This document shows positions 48,582 to 58,090 of a DNA stretch of 64,000 nucleotides, piece after piece; positions within the stretch are counted from its first letter, which is position 1, and every line of letters begins with the position of its first letter. The stretch lies in contig NZ_CP013659.2 in the NCBI RefSeq assembly GCF_001465795.2, positions 1,196,501-1,260,500 of the forward strand, given 5' to 3'. The position numbers and the translations under genes were made by a program. A model generated the notes under the pieces. The model did not search any database, was not told the origin of the DNA, and saw nothing but the letters and a program-made list of their open reading frames with translations. Source of the DNA: Planococcus rifietoensis (lineage in GTDB: Bacteria > Bacillota > Bacilli > Bacillales_A > Planococcaceae).

Positions 48582-49877
48582 ATGACAAAATTCAACGAAT
48601 ACCGTCTCAAGCCATTTTTGCTTGAAGCGGTCGAAAAACTCGGTTTCACAGAACCGACAGCTATCCAAAAGGAAATGATTCCGCAAATCATGAGTGGAAA
48701 CAGTGCCATTGGCCAGTCCCATACAGGTACAGGCAAGACCCATAGCTTTATCATCCCGATCGTCGAACGTATAGATGTGTCGAAACAGGAAGTGCAAGCG
48801 GTGATCGCTGCACCGACACGTGAACTTGGAACACAGATCTTTAACGAAATCCAGAAACTGATCGGCGATTCCGGCATCGAAGTGAAGTCGTTCATCGGAG
48901 GAACGGATAAACAGCGTTCAATCAATAAATTGAAAACGCAGCCGCATATCGTTATCGGGACACCAGGACGCTTGAAAGACCTCGTCAACGAAAATGCGTT
49001 GCTCGTCCATACCGCGAAGATCCTAGTCGTCGATGAGGCCGACCTAGCATTCGACATGGGCTTTATCGAAGAAATCGACCAAGTCGCAGGGAAAATGCGC
49101 GAGGACTTAGAAATGTACGTATTCTCCGCTACAATTCCTGAGAAACTAAAGCCGTTCCTGAAAAAATACATGGCCAACCCAGCGCATATCAAAATCGGCG
49201 ACAAGCGCCCAGCTGCTGAAGGATTGGACTTTTACCTGGTACCGGTGCGCAGTAAAAAGAAAGTTGAACGCTTACAAGAAGTGATGCAAATCATCAATCC
49301 GTATCTTGCGATCATCTTTGTCAATACACGCACGAATGCCGATTACATCGCTGAAGAATTGTCGAAAAAAGGCATCCGCGTAGGGAAGATCCACGGCGAT
49401 TTGGCACCGCGCGAGCGCGTCAAGATGATGAAACAAGTACGCGATCTGGAGTATCAATACATCGTAGCGACAGACCTTGCTGCTCGCGGAATCGATATCC
49501 AAGGCGTCAGCCACGTCATCAACTACGAATTGCCGGAAGACCTCGAATTCTTCATCCACCGCGTCGGGCGGACAGCGCGAGCGGGCCTTAAAGGCGTCGC
49601 GATCACTTTGTTCAGCCCGGAAGACGAGGATGCCATTGTCCGCGTCGAGAAGATGGGGATCCCGTTCCAGCAAAAAGACATCGTCAAAGGCGAATTTGTC
49701 GACATGAAAGAGCGCCACGGCCGTAAAAAACGAGTGCGTACGGAGAACGAAGCCGATACCAAGGCGAAATCGATGGTCCACAAACCGAAAAGTGTCAAAC
49801 CGATGTACAAGAAGAAAATGAAATGGAAAATGGACGAAATCAAAAAAGCGGAACGACGCAAAAACCGCAAAAAGTAA
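48582..49877 (+). CDS. cshB: DEAD-box RNA helicase CshB
   Basis: ATP-dependent RNA helicase; CshB is cold-shock linked in B. subtilis. It has 431 residues: Q motif (GFTEPTAIQKEMIP), motif I HTGTGKTHS, motif II VVDEADLAFD, motif III FSATIP, motif VI HRVGRTARAG, and a Lys/Arg-rich tail. The position before nfo is that of cshB (yqfR). Confidence 0.94.
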   Translation: MTKFNEYRLKPFLLEAVEKLGFTEPTAIQKEMIPQIMSGNSAIGQSHTGTGKTHSFIIPIVERIDVSKQEVQAVIAAPTRELGTQIFNEIQKLIGDSGIEVKSFIGGTDKQRSINKLKTQPHIVIGTPGRLKDLVNENALLVHTAKILVVDEADLAFDMGFIEEIDQVAGKMREDLEMYVFSATIPEKLKPFLKKYMANPAHIKIGDKRPAAEGLDFYLVPVRSKKKVERLQEVMQIINPYLAIIFVNTRTNADYIAEELSKKGIRVGKIHGDLAPRERVKMMKQVRDLEYQYIVATDLAARGIDIQGVSHVINYELPEDLEFFIHRVGRTARAGLKGVAITLFSPEDEDAIVRVEKMGIPFQQKDIVKGEFVDMKERHGRKKRVRTENEADTKAKSMVHKPKSVKPMYKKKMKWKMDEIKKAERRKNRKK

Positions 49878-49889
49878 GGGGTTTTGTAA

Positions 49890-50792
49890 ATGCTATTAGG
49901 ATCGCATGTCTCGATGAGCGGCAAGAAGATGCTTCTCGGCGCGAGTGAGGAAGCCGCTTCCTACGGCTCTACGACTTTTATGATCTATACGGGCGCGCCG
50001 CAAAATACGCGCCGCAAACCGATCGAAGAATTGAATATCGAAGCGGGACGGGCGCATATGGCAGAGCATGGCCTGTCGAATATCATCGTCCACGCACCTT
50101 ATATCATCAATATCGCCAACACGACCAAACCGGCAACATTCGAACTAGGTGTTGAGTTCTTGCAGTCGGAAATCGAACGCACGGCAGCACTAGGGGCGGA
50201 ACAAATCGTCTTGCATCCCGGTGCACATGTCGGCGCGGGAGTGGAAGCCGGCACACAGAAAATCATCGAAGGCTTGAATGAAGTGCTGACGCAGGATTTC
50301 CCGGTCAACATCGCCCTTGAGACGATGGCCGGAAAAGGCAGTGAAATCGGGCGTAATTTCGAGGAACTGGCAGCAATCATCAACGGCGTGACGCATAACG
50401 AGCGTTTGTCGGTTTGCTTCGATACATGCCATGTCCATGATGCGGGCTATAACATCAAAGAAGATTTCGACGGGGTGCTGGCGGAATTTGACCGCATCAT
50501 CGGAATTGACCGCCTGCAAGTACTGCACATCAACGATAGCAAAAACGTGCGCGGGGCAGGGAAAGACCGCCACGAAAATATCGGCTTTGGGGAAATCGGT
50601 TTTGATGCACTCAATTCGATCGTCCACCATAAACAATTGATGCACGTGCCGAAAATACTTGAAACCCCATATGTCGGACTGGATGCGAAAAAGAAAAAAG
50701 CGCCATATGCATATGAGATCGAGATGTTCAAAAACGGCAACTTTGCGCCTGATGACATCGAGAAGATGAAATTGCCGATCGAATCACAATGA
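49890..50792 (+). CDS. nfo: Endonuclease IV
   Basis: Zinc AP endonuclease for base-excision repair. It has 300 residues; metal ligands fall in [35 protein letters not shown] and HINDSKN. AAGGGG lies before the ATG, 12 bp after cshB; the pair probably shares a transcript. Confidence 0.96.
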   Translation: MLLGSHVSMSGKKMLLGASEEAASYGSTTFMIYTGAPQNTRRKPIEELNIEAGRAHMAEHGLSNIIVHAPYIINIANTTKPATFELGVEFLQSEIERTAALGAEQIVLHPGAHVGAGVEAGTQKIIEGLNEVLTQDFPVNIALETMAGKGSEIGRNFEELAAIINGVTHNERLSVCFDTCHVHDAGYNIKEDFDGVLAEFDRIIGIDRLQVLHINDSKNVRGAGKDRHENIGFGEIGFDALNSIVHHKQLMHVPKILETPYVGLDAKKKKAPYAYEIEMFKNGNFAPDDIEKMKLPIESQ

Positions 50793-50801
50793 ATAGGGGA
50801 G

Positions 50802-50853
50802 GAGGCTGTTCCGAAAAGTCATGAAACATGGCATTTCGAACAGCCTCTTTTTT
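50802..50853 (+). terminator. Terminator of cshB-nfo
   Basis: GAGGCTGTTC / GAACAGCCTC with a long internal segment that itself can fold (CATG...CATG), followed by six T. Confidence 0.85.
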
Positions 50854-50971
50854 ATATGAACTTAAAGGCAGTCCGAATCGGAAAGGATCGCGCAAGATAA
50901 TGCATTGAGGCCTTTACGATTTGCAAATTGCTTATTTGACTTCCCAAAGCGTTATTTTAAAGCCCAAACGG

Positions 50972-51000
50972 TTTACAGGAGCACACAACTGCTCTATACT
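50972..51000 (+). promoter_or_regulatory. Sigma-A promoter of znuC-znuB-zur
   Basis: TTTACA, 17 bp, TATACT, immediately upstream of the Zur box. Confidence 0.8.
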
Positions 51001-51009
51001 TTTTATAGT

Positions 51010-51030
51010 AAATCGTAATCATTCTTATTG
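51010..51030 (+). promoter_or_regulatory. Zur box
   Basis: AAATCGTAAT-C-ATTCTTATT closely follows the Bacillus Zur operator (AAATCGTAAT-n-ATTACGATTT); the left half is perfect, the right half has mismatches. It overlaps the transcription start, so zinc-loaded Zur should block the operon. Confidence 0.8.
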
Positions 51031-51046
51031 GAAAAGGGGCGTCCCT

Positions 51047-51820
51047 ATGGCAGCGCCATTGATCAACATTAAAGAAGTCAGCTACGAATATGAACAAACA
51101 AAAGCATTGGACCACATTTCGATGACAGTAGAGGCAGGCGACTTCCTGGCGATACTCGGCCCGAACGGATCGGGAAAATCGACTTTATTGAAAATCATGC
51201 TCGGGCTCATTCGGCCTTCTGAAGGCAGCGTTGAATTGTTCGGCATTGATTCGAAGCAGTTCAAACACCGCGAATGGATCGGCTATGTGTCGCAAAAATC
51301 GAATTCGTTCAACTCGGCATTTCCCGCTACAGTCCAGGAAGTGGTGGCAGGGGGGCTAGCGAAAAAAGCCGGGCTGTTCCATAAATTGCCGAAAAATACA
51401 GCACAGCAAGTCGAGGAAGCACTCGATGCAGTGGGCATGAAATCCTTTAAAAACCGCAGCATCAGCGAACTTTCCGGCGGCCAGCAGCAGCGCGTCTTTA
51501 TCGCGCGCGCACTCGTCTCAAAGCCGAAAGTGCTGATACTCGATGAGCCGACTGTCGGCATCGATGTCCAGAATGTCCAGGCATTCTACGACATGCTCGC
51601 TGCGCTCAACCGGGAGCGCAATATTACATTGGTGCTCGTGACGCATGACGTCGATACGGTGACCGACCGCATCTCGCACGTTGCGTGCTTGAACCAGACC
51701 ATCCATTTCCACGGCTTTAAAGACCAATTGCATATGATGAGCGATGAGAAGCGCGAAGCGTGGTATGGCCATTCCGTCCGGAAAATCCATCATACGGAAG
51801 GAAGCCATACACATGCTTGA
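51047..51820 (+). CDS. znuC: Zinc ABC transporter ATP-binding protein
   Basis: ATPase of the high-affinity zinc importer (B. subtilis ZnuC/AdcC). It has 257 residues: Walker A GPNGSGKST, Q-loop VSQKSNSF, signature LSGGQQQR, Walker B VLILDEPTVG, switch VTHDVD. ATG 51047 follows AAAGGGG; longer in-frame reading would start above the Zur box. A C-terminal His-bearing tail (GSHTHA) is present. It overlaps znuB by 8 nt. Confidence 0.93.
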   Translation: MAAPLINIKEVSYEYEQTKALDHISMTVEAGDFLAILGPNGSGKSTLLKIMLGLIRPSEGSVELFGIDSKQFKHREWIGYVSQKSNSFNSAFPATVQEVVAGGLAKKAGLFHKLPKNTAQQVEEALDAVGMKSFKNRSISELSGGQQQRVFIARALVSKPKVLILDEPTVGIDVQNVQAFYDMLAALNRERNITLVLVTHDVDTVTDRISHVACLNQTIHFHGFKDQLHMMSDEKREAWYGHSVRKIHHTEGSHTHA

Positions 51821-52667
51821 CGCCATCCTGTCCTATGAATTTCTGCAAAACGCATTCGCATCCGGCTTGATCATCGGTGTCATCGCGCCGCTTCTCGGCG
51901 TCTTCATCGTCGTCCGGCGGCTGTCGCTGATCGCAGATGCCTTGAGCCATGTAACGCTTGCCGGCATTGCCGGAAGCCTTTATCTAAGCCAAAGTGTCGG
52001 GGCGCTTGCGCTACTGAATCCGCTGTATCTCGGGATCGCGTCGTCTGTGATGGGCTCGATGCTCATCGAGCGGCTGCGCAGCGTCTATAAGCATTACGAA
52101 GAATTGGCCATTCCGATCATCCTTTCCGCGGGCATTGGCTTCGGCGCCATTTTTATTTCTCTGGCGGAAGGGTTTTCGAGCGATTTGTTCGGCTATCTTT
52201 TTGGCACGGTTTCAGCCGTCAGCCGCCAGGATCTGTTTATTGTCGCAGGAATCGCCGTGATCGTGCTGGCGTTTATCCGCATCTTTTTCAAGGAATTGTT
52301 TGTCTTGTCCTTCGACGATGAATACGCACGGGCATCCGGTCTTCCTGCAAAATGGATCCACTTTCTGTTCATGATCGTCACGGCATTGGTCATTGCCGGT
52401 TCGATGCGCATCGTTGGCATCCTGCTCGTGTCATCACTGATGACCATTCCGGTAGCGACAGCCATGCGCGTCGCCAAAAGCTTCAAGCAAACCATCTGGC
52501 TATCGATCCTATTTGGTGAAATATCGGTCTTGACTGGCCTAGTCGCCGCGTTTTATTTTGATCTGGCGCCAGGCGGCACGATTGTCGTTACATCCATTGC
52601 TATTTTACTGGTCATTCTGGCTTATCGAAAAATCTCGTTATCTAAGAAAAGGGGGGCAGCCGCATGA
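51813..52667 (+). CDS. znuB: Zinc ABC transporter permease
   Basis: Membrane component of the zinc importer, family of manganese/zinc ABC permeases. It has 284 residues with about eight membrane helices; the ATPase-contact region includes DALSHVTLAGIAG. GGAAGGAAG precedes the ATG. It overlaps zur (ATGA). The solute-binding protein znuA is not in this operon. Confidence 0.93.
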   Translation: MLDAILSYEFLQNAFASGLIIGVIAPLLGVFIVVRRLSLIADALSHVTLAGIAGSLYLSQSVGALALLNPLYLGIASSVMGSMLIERLRSVYKHYEELAIPIILSAGIGFGAIFISLAEGFSSDLFGYLFGTVSAVSRQDLFIVAGIAVIVLAFIRIFFKELFVLSFDDEYARASGLPAKWIHFLFMIVTALVIAGSMRIVGILLVSSLMTIPVATAMRVAKSFKQTIWLSILFGEISVLTGLVAAFYFDLAPGGTIVVTSIAILLVILAYRKISLSKKRGAAA

Positions 52668-53074
52668 ATTTAACGAAAGCGTGGGGCATCCTAAAAGAAA
52701 ACGGTTTTAAAGAAACGACAAAACGCAATCAGATTCTGGAAATCTTCGAAGGGGACGAACGCTATCTGACCGCCCGTGATATTTTGGATGTCATGCAAAA
52801 AGACTACCCAAGCATGAGCTACGATACGGTTTACCGAAACCTGGCGACGTTTGTGTCGCTCGACATTTTGGAAGCGACCGAGTTGTCCGGTGAAAAACAT
52901 TTCCGCATGCATTGCGAAAGCGACCATCACCACCATCATTTCATCTGCATGGATTGCGGCAAGATCAAGGAAATTCCGCTATGCCCGATGGACTTGTTGG
53001 GAGCGGCGTTGCCGGCCTATGAAATCGACAACCATAAATTCGAAATCTACGGGAAATGCCCGGAATGCAAATAA
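52664..53074 (+). CDS. zur: Zinc uptake regulator Zur (Fur family)
   Basis: Zinc-responsive repressor. It has 136 residues: winged helix (TKRNQILEIF, SYDTVYRNLATF), His-rich metal site (HCESDHHHHHF), and two CxxC structural zinc motifs (CMDC, CPEC). Fur-family paralogues (Fur, PerR) look alike, but gene linkage to znuCB and the upstream Zur box support Zur. It starts inside znuB, behind GGGGGG. Confidence 0.92.
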   Translation: MNLTKAWGILKENGFKETTKRNQILEIFEGDERYLTARDILDVMQKDYPSMSYDTVYRNLATFVSLDILEATELSGEKHFRMHCESDHHHHHFICMDCGKIKEIPLCPMDLLGAALPAYEIDNHKFEIYGKCPECK

Positions 53075-53086
53075 ACGCTAGTAATG

Positions 53087-53122
53087 AAAAGGGCCTGACA
53101 GCTAATGCTGCCAGGCCCTTTT
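53087..53122 (+). terminator. Terminator of znuC-znuB-zur
   Basis: AAAAGGGCCTG-CAGC / GCTG-CAGGCCCTTTT, TAAT loop; one mismatch in the stem. Confidence 0.9.
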
Positions 53123-53149
53123 ATCTACTCACAATAGAAACGGGCAAAT

Positions 53150-53180
53150 AAAAAAGAGCGCAAGTTAGACTTGCGCTCTT
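53150..53180 (-). terminator. Terminator of ispG-yqfW
   Basis: AAGAGCGCAAGT / ACTTGCGCTCTT with a 3-nt loop; on the minus strand a T-run follows. It ends next to the yqfW stop. Confidence 0.88.
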
Positions 53181-53183
53181 CGT

Positions 53184-53771
53184 TTACCGCTTGAGCAATT
53201 CCTGTTGGACGCCGAACTCTTTTTTCACCCATTGCTCGGCTTCGAGCCAATCATAGACGCGGACTACCTTATTCGGCACCGGCTCACGGTTGTAAGGGGT
53301 GTCGAACAAGATGACCGGAATGTCCAGTTCCTCGGAAATTTCTACCGCATTGTCGTGTTTGTCTTCGAAGAACAAATCGACATTATGCGCTTTGGCGGTG
53401 CTGATTTTTTTATGTGTGCCGATCAATTCGATATGGTCGTAAGCAATGGCATGCTGTTCGAACCAATCGAATGTAACGTTTCGAACGTTATCTCCGCGAG
53501 CGGAGATAAAATAAAGTTCGTATTGGTCTTTCCAGTTATTGATAATTTGCTTGGCGTCTTTCGAAATAGGAGAAGCCGCGTAAATTTTCGGTTCGTGCTT
53601 TTTGAACCAGGAGTAGAACTCTTTTTTATCGAGCTGCGGCAAGGCCGCTGTCAGGTCGTATTCCCGGATATCTTCGATGGTCAGCTCGCTGCCGAACGCT
53701 TCATTGATATGGGGAATCAATGAAGTGGGGCAGGTGACGGTGCCATCGATATCGATGCCAAATCGGTACAT
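53184..53771 (-). CDS. yqfW: YqfW-like HAD-superfamily nucleotidase
   Basis: HAD-type phosphatase resembling B. subtilis YqfW and the NT5C (5'(3')-deoxyribonucleotidase) group. It has 195 residues: catalytic loop GIDIDGTVTCP, motif II YFISARGD, motif III/IV FFEDKHDNA. The substrate is not known. It follows ispG by 12 bp on the same strand and should be cotranscribed. Confidence 0.88.
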   Translation of the reverse strand: MYRFGIDIDGTVTCPTSLIPHINEAFGSELTIEDIREYDLTAALPQLDKKEFYSWFKKHEPKIYAASPISKDAKQIINNWKDQYELYFISARGDNVRNVTFDWFEQHAIAYDHIELIGTHKKISTAKAHNVDLFFEDKHDNAVEISEELDIPVILFDTPYNREPVPNKVVRVYDWLEAEQWVKKEFGVQQELLKR

Positions 53772-53783
53772 ATGATCACAACC

Positions 53784-54911
53784 TTATGCTTGTTGTTGTT
53801 CAAGTTCCTTTTGCTTTTTCTCTTCCGCTTGTTTGGCGAAATATTCTTCTGCCAATTTATCGATCTCGATCTTCAATTCTTCGACCATTGTTTCTTCAGG
53901 CACTTTACGGACTGTTTTCCCGTGCATGAAGAGCAGGCCTTCACCGCGTGCGCCGGCGATGCCGATATCGGCTTCGCGTGCTTCACCCGGTCCGTTGACG
54001 GCACAGCCGAGCACAGCGACTTTAAGCGGTGCTTTGATGTGGGAGATGTATTCTTCCACTTCGTTCGCGATGGAAATCAAATCGATTTCGATGCGTCCGC
54101 AAGTCGGGCATGAGATGAGCGTCGCTGCGTTCGAAGACAAACCGAAGACTTTCAATAGTTCACGGGCTACTTTGACTTCTTCGACAGGGTCTGCGCTCAA
54201 GGAGACGCGGAGTGTATTGCCGATGCCTTTAGCGAGCAATGCCCCAAGACCTGCAGAACTTTTCACAGTTCCGGAGAACAATGTGCCGGATTCTGTAATC
54301 CCGAGGTGGAGCGGGTAGTCGAATGCTTTCGATGCTTTTTCATATGCTTCGACAGCAAGGCTCACATCGGATGCTTTCAACGAGACGATGATGTCATGGA
54401 AATCAAGGTCTTCTAGGATCTTGATATGGTGCAAGGCTGATTCTACCATGCCGTCCGCTGTCGGGTAGCCGTATTTCTCGAGAATTTTGCGTTCGAGCGA
54501 ACCGGCGTTTACGCCGATGCGGATCGGGATGCCTTTTGCTTTCGCTGCATTGACGACCGCTTCGACTTTTTCGCGGCGGCCGATATTGCCTGGGTTGATG
54601 CGGATTTTATCGGCACCTTGCTCGATCGCGATCAAAGCCAGTTTGTAGTCGAAATGAATATCGACAACGAGCGGGATATTGATGCGTTTCTTGATTTCGC
54701 CGATGGCATAAGCTGCCCGCTCATCAGGACAAGCGACACGGACGACTTGGCATCCGGCTTCTTCGAGGCGGAGAATCTCCGCGACCGTTGCTTCTACGTC
54801 GTGTGTTTTCGTTGTGGCCATACTTTGTATGAATAGTTCATTGCTGCCGCCAATCGTTATATCGCCGACTTTGACGGGGCGTGTTTTTGAACGGTGAGTC
54901 ATTTCGCTCAT
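53784..54911 (-). CDS. ispG: 4-hydroxy-3-methylbut-2-en-1-yl diphosphate synthase
   Basis: Penultimate MEP pathway enzyme, forming HMBPP with a [4Fe-4S] cluster. It has 375 residues: N-terminal TIM barrel ([29 protein letters not shown]) and C-terminal cluster domain with CPTCGR and [18 protein letters not shown] precedes the ATG. A leader of about 100 nt follows a possible promoter near 55015-55050. Confidence 0.96.
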   Translation of the reverse strand: MSEMTHRSKTRPVKVGDITIGGSNELFIQSMATTKTHDVEATVAEILRLEEAGCQVVRVACPDERAAYAIGEIKKRINIPLVVDIHFDYKLALIAIEQGADKIRINPGNIGRREKVEAVVNAAKAKGIPIRIGVNAGSLERKILEKYGYPTADGMVESALHHIKILEDLDFHDIIVSLKASDVSLAVEAYEKASKAFDYPLHLGITESGTLFSGTVKSSAGLGALLAKGIGNTLRVSLSADPVEEVKVARELLKVFGLSSNAATLISCPTCGRIEIDLISIANEVEEYISHIKAPLKVAVLGCAVNGPGEAREADIGIAGARGEGLLFMHGKTVRKVPEETMVEELKIEIDKLAEEYFAKQAEEKKQKELEQQQA

Positions 54912-55013
54912 GTTAAAAATCTCTCCTTTTTGTGAGTTTCCGGTAATCCGGACGGTTACTCAGCTTACCCTTGCACGGAATTCACGTGCGGGCCTATTTC
55001 TCTTGCCTATAGC

Positions 55014-55045
55014 CATTTTAGCAGTGTCTCGTTTGAAAAGACAAG
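55014..55045 (-). promoter_or_regulatory. Possible sigma-A promoter of ispG
   Basis: Minus strand TTGTCT, 18 bp, TAAAAT. The leader between it and ispG (54912-55010) contains a GCACG...CGTGC hairpin around an EcoRI-like core; no riboswitch class recognised. Confidence 0.5.
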
Positions 55046-55087
55046 AAAGACGGCTGTTCCGTGCAGATTCTTTACAGCTATGCAACA

Positions 55088-55603
55088 TTAGCCCTGTTTT
55101 CTAACCGGTGGGGCTTTCGGATAGAAACGCGCTGCACTATATAGAAGAAACAGCGTCCATAAACTCGTCAACAGCGAAATCCACAAGCTATTGATCCAAA
55201 AGCTCGCCGCATAGGCGGCAATGGTCGGAACGGTAACGGCGAGTGCCGCTGTGCGCCACATATGGCGGTATTCCCCGCGGCGCTTGAGCCAGGCGAGGAA
55301 GCCATAGCCGAACGCCGCAAAGACGCTGATTTTGATGAAATGGTAGAGCGTCGTCGAGACGAATAAAAAAACGAGCGCAAACGGGTAGAGCAGCCATTCG
55401 ATTTCTTCTATGAATTGCAGCAGGCCTTCTAGTTCAGAGGAGCTCGAGCCGATGCCAAGTACGAACTCGGCAAATGAGATAAGTGAAAGCAATGTGATGA
55501 ACAAAAAAACGAATTTCAAAATGCGGCCGATCGGCATGATACGGACCGCCGCCCGTTTTTTCGGTTCCATGAAGCTTGCTTTCAATAGTTGGTAGAGATT
55601 CAC
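55088..55603 (-). CDS. DUF1189 family membrane protein (YqgB-like)
   Basis: A 171-residue integral membrane protein with about four or five hydrophobic segments and a short basic C-terminus (APPVRKQG). The N-terminus, MNLYQLLKASFMEPKKRAAVR, and the position between ispG and sodA fit B. subtilis YqgB (DUF1189). The function is unknown. GGAAGG lies before the ATG. No clear terminator follows; downstream lies the ispG promoter. Confidence 0.75.
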   Translation of the reverse strand: MNLYQLLKASFMEPKKRAAVRIMPIGRILKFVFLFITLLSLISFAEFVLGIGSSSSELEGLLQFIEEIEWLLYPFALVFLFVSTTLYHFIKISVFAAFGYGFLAWLKRRGEYRHMWRTAALAVTVPTIAAYAASFWINSLWISLLTSLWTLFLLYSAARFYPKAPPVRKQG

Positions 55604-55699
55604 AGCGATCTTCCTTTCCGGTTGTAATGTAATATTATCACGCCTGAAAGGGAAAAAATCGGGCTTATGTTACGGGTTTGTAAATTTTCAATAAAGGTA

Positions 55700-55729
55700 T
55701 TTACATTTACTTAGCGAAGTCTTCATAAT
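55700..55729 (+). promoter_or_regulatory. Possible sigma-A promoter of the Na/Pi cotransporter gene
   Basis: TTTACA, 18 bp, CATAAT, about 45 bp before the start codon. Confidence 0.5.
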
Positions 55730-55773
55730 AGGTGAGGTGTCATTACGTTATATTTAGGAGTTGAATGTGAATC

Positions 55774-57405
55774 GTGGAAATGAATTGGCAGGAATTGCTG
55801 TTTACCTTCTTCGGAGGACTCGGTATTTTCCTATTCTCAATCAAGTATATGGGTGACGCTTTGCAGAAAGCTGCAGGCGATAAACTACGGGACATTTTGG
55901 ACCGTTTTACGACCAATCCGTTCATGGGTGTCTTGGTCGGTATCATAGTAACGATTTTGATCCAATCGAGCTCAGGGACGACCGTTATCGTCGTCGGTCT
56001 CGTAAGCGCAGGCTTCATGACGCTAAGACAAGCAATCGGCGTTATCATGGGTGCGAATATCGGGACGACCGTTACGGCATTCATCATCGGCTTGGACGTC
56101 GGAGCGTACGCGTTGCCAATCATGGCGGTCGGTGCATTCTTGATTTTCTTCATCAAGAAAAACCAAATCCAAAATATCGGCCAAGTTATTTTTGGCTTCG
56201 GTGGATTGTTCTTCGGGATGGAAACGATGAGCGGGGCAATGAAGCCGCTGCGTGAATTGCCGGCATTCATCGACATGACCGTCAACTTGAGTGAATTCCC
56301 GATCCTCGGCGTTGCAGCAGGGACAATCTTCACGTTCATCGTCCAAAGCTCCAGCGGGACGATCGCCATTCTTCAAGGGCTCTACGCAGAGAACTTGGTT
56401 ACACTTGATGCCGCATTGCCGGTTCTATTCGGTGACAATATCGGGACGACCGTTACAGCTGTGCTCGCAGCACTTGGTACATCCATTGCAGCGCGCCGTG
56501 CAGCAGCTGTCCACGTCTTGTTCAATGTCATCGGCTCCATCATCTTCCTGATCCTGCTTGTGCCGTTCACGGCGTATGTCGAGTGGCTCACGGGCGTTTT
56601 GAATCTGGAAGCAAAAATGCAGATTGCTTTTGCGCACGGGACGTTCAACGTTGTCAACACCATGATTCAATTCCCGTTGATCGGCGCTTGGGCATACCTT
56701 GTGACAAAAGTGATTCCTGGCGACGAAGTGCTTATCGAATTCAAGCCGAAGCATCTCGACTTGAACTTCATCGAACAATCGCCATCGATCGCTCTTGGCC
56801 AAGCTAAAGAAGAAGTCTTGCGCATGGGTAAATATTCTGTGCAAGGGCTTGAAGAAACGTATGAGTATTTGAAAACGAAAAGCAAGAAGCATGCTGAAAT
56901 GGGCTATCAATTGGAAGATGCCATCAATAACCTGGACGGCAAAATTACCGATTACTTGGTGCTCATTTCCGCAGAATCGATCTCGGCAGCGGATTCCACT
57001 CGCCACACAATGCTGATGGAAACGGTCCGTGATATCGAACGAATCGGCGACCATTTCGAGAACATCATCGAATTGATCGATTACCAGGAAGCCAATAAAG
57101 TGAAATTGACTGCAGAAGCAATGGAAGACTTGGACGAGATGTTCACATTGACCATTGCCACGGTTTCGAAATCACTCGATGCACTCGACACGACAAGCCA
57201 CGAGCTTGCGCGTGAAGTGGCAGAGCAGGAAGACCTGATCGACAAAATGGAACGCAAATTCCGTAAGAAACACATTCTTCGCCTGAACGAAGGCGCATGT
57301 TCCGCACAAGCGGGAATCGTCTTCGTCGACATCGTCAGCAACTTGGAGCGGATCGGCGACCACTCCGTCAACATCGCAGAAGCCATCCTCGGCAACCGCA
57401 CTTGA
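55774..57405 (+). CDS. Na+/phosphate cotransporter (NptA/PNaS family) with PhoU-like domain
   Basis: Sodium-phosphate symporter of the PNaS family. It has 543 residues: two homologous transmembrane halves with the repeated Gln-Ser-Ser signature (IQSSSGTTVIVVG and VQSSSGTIAILQG) and two GANIGTTVTA/GDNIGTTVTA motifs, then a C-terminal PhoU-like helical domain (from about 350; ERIGDHFENI and ERIGDHSVNI). GTG 55774 is the first start after an in-frame stop; ATG 55780 is also possible. B. subtilis has a homologue (yqeW) between mtaB and rpsU instead; here it lies beside sodA and close to pst. Confidence 0.92.
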   Translation: MEMNWQELLFTFFGGLGIFLFSIKYMGDALQKAAGDKLRDILDRFTTNPFMGVLVGIIVTILIQSSSGTTVIVVGLVSAGFMTLRQAIGVIMGANIGTTVTAFIIGLDVGAYALPIMAVGAFLIFFIKKNQIQNIGQVIFGFGGLFFGMETMSGAMKPLRELPAFIDMTVNLSEFPILGVAAGTIFTFIVQSSSGTIAILQGLYAENLVTLDAALPVLFGDNIGTTVTAVLAALGTSIAARRAAAVHVLFNVIGSIIFLILLVPFTAYVEWLTGVLNLEAKMQIAFAHGTFNVVNTMIQFPLIGAWAYLVTKVIPGDEVLIEFKPKHLDLNFIEQSPSIALGQAKEEVLRMGKYSVQGLEETYEYLKTKSKKHAEMGYQLEDAINNLDGKITDYLVLISAESISAADSTRHTMLMETVRDIERIGDHFENIIELIDYQEANKVKLTAEAMEDLDEMFTLTIATVSKSLDALDTTSHELAREVAEQEDLIDKMERKFRKKHILRLNEGACSAQAGIVFVDIVSNLERIGDHSVNIAEAILGNRT

Positions 57406-57410
57406 TTCAT

Positions 57411-57468
57411 ACTCCCTTTCATCCTTTACATTTCTTGAAATGTAGGGCACGATGAAAGGGAGTTTTTA
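57411..57468 (+). terminator. Long hairpin terminator of the Na/Pi cotransporter gene
   Basis: Outer arms ACTCCCTTTCATC / GATGAAAGGGAGT and inner arms CTACATTTC-like pair around a TT loop; TTTTTAT follows. It overlaps the earliest in-frame start of the next gene, which supports the later start there. Confidence 0.88.
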
Positions 57469-57490
57469 TATCGGAAAAGGAGGGCTCGTG

Positions 57491-57973
57491 ATGCTCGAAA
57501 TTGTCGGCTGGGTTTTTATAATTGTATTATTCACCATCGGTTTCATCGGTCTTGTGTACCCAATCATCCCCGCGTCGCTGTTCATTTTCGGCGGATTCAT
57601 CATATATGGGCTGTTTTTCAGCTTTGCTGATTTGCCGTGGTGGTTCTGGCTCATCGAAATCCTATTTGTCCTGTTATTGTTCGGTGCAGACTTTTTGGCC
57701 AATGCGGTCGGCGTGAAGAAGTTCGGCGGTTCAAAAGCCGGGTTGATAGGCAGCACGGTCGGATTGATTTTCGGCCCATTCATTATCCCGTTTGCCGGCA
57801 TCCTGATCGGCCCGTTCCTCGGTGCCATCATTGCAGAGATGCTTGTCAACAAATCATCGATCAAAAAATCGATCCGCTCCGGAATCGGTTCTGTGGTCGG
57901 CTTTATCACATCAGCACTTACGAAAGGCATCATCCAAGCCATAATGGTCGGCTTGTTCTTCTGGGTGATTTGA
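57491..57973 (+). CDS. DUF456 family membrane protein (YqgC-like)
   Basis: A 160-residue, very hydrophobic protein with about four membrane segments rich in Gly and the conserved IGLVYPIIPASLFIFGG near the N-terminus, and GLIGSTVGLIFGPF in the middle, typical of DUF456. Position before sodA matches B. subtilis yqgC. The function is unknown. ATG 57491 follows AAAAGGAGGG; earlier starts fall in the terminator hairpin. Confidence 0.85.
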   Translation: MLEIVGWVFIIVLFTIGFIGLVYPIIPASLFIFGGFIIYGLFFSFADLPWWFWLIEILFVLLLFGADFLANAVGVKKFGGSKAGLIGSTVGLIFGPFIIPFAGILIGPFLGAIIAEMLVNKSSIKKSIRSGIGSVVGFITSALTKGIIQAIMVGLFFWVI

Positions 57974-58090
57974 CCGCCGTCTCCGACTAAGGTCTGAAAA
58001 ACATATGGCGATATGCTTTATATTTGTGTCGGTCTGAAAATTTTGATACGCTAAGAAAGTAGAACAATAGACTCAAGGAGGAATTTAATC

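Noticed and set aside
53205..54318. Plus-strand open frames opposite yqfW and ispG
   Set aside because: They are shadows of two well-supported minus-strand genes.
54970..54990. GCACG...CGTGC palindrome in the ispG leader as an operator or riboswitch
   Set aside because: Too short and isolated; no known element matches and no terminator alternative is visible.
55760..55774. PhoP box upstream of the Na/Pi cotransporter gene
   Set aside because: TTTACA at 55700 has no partner hexamers at 11-bp spacing; it fits better as a -35 element.
57411..57468. Long inverted repeat that could be an insertion-sequence end
   Set aside because: A T-run follows and it lies directly behind a stop codon; no transposase or target duplication is near. 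It is a terminator.
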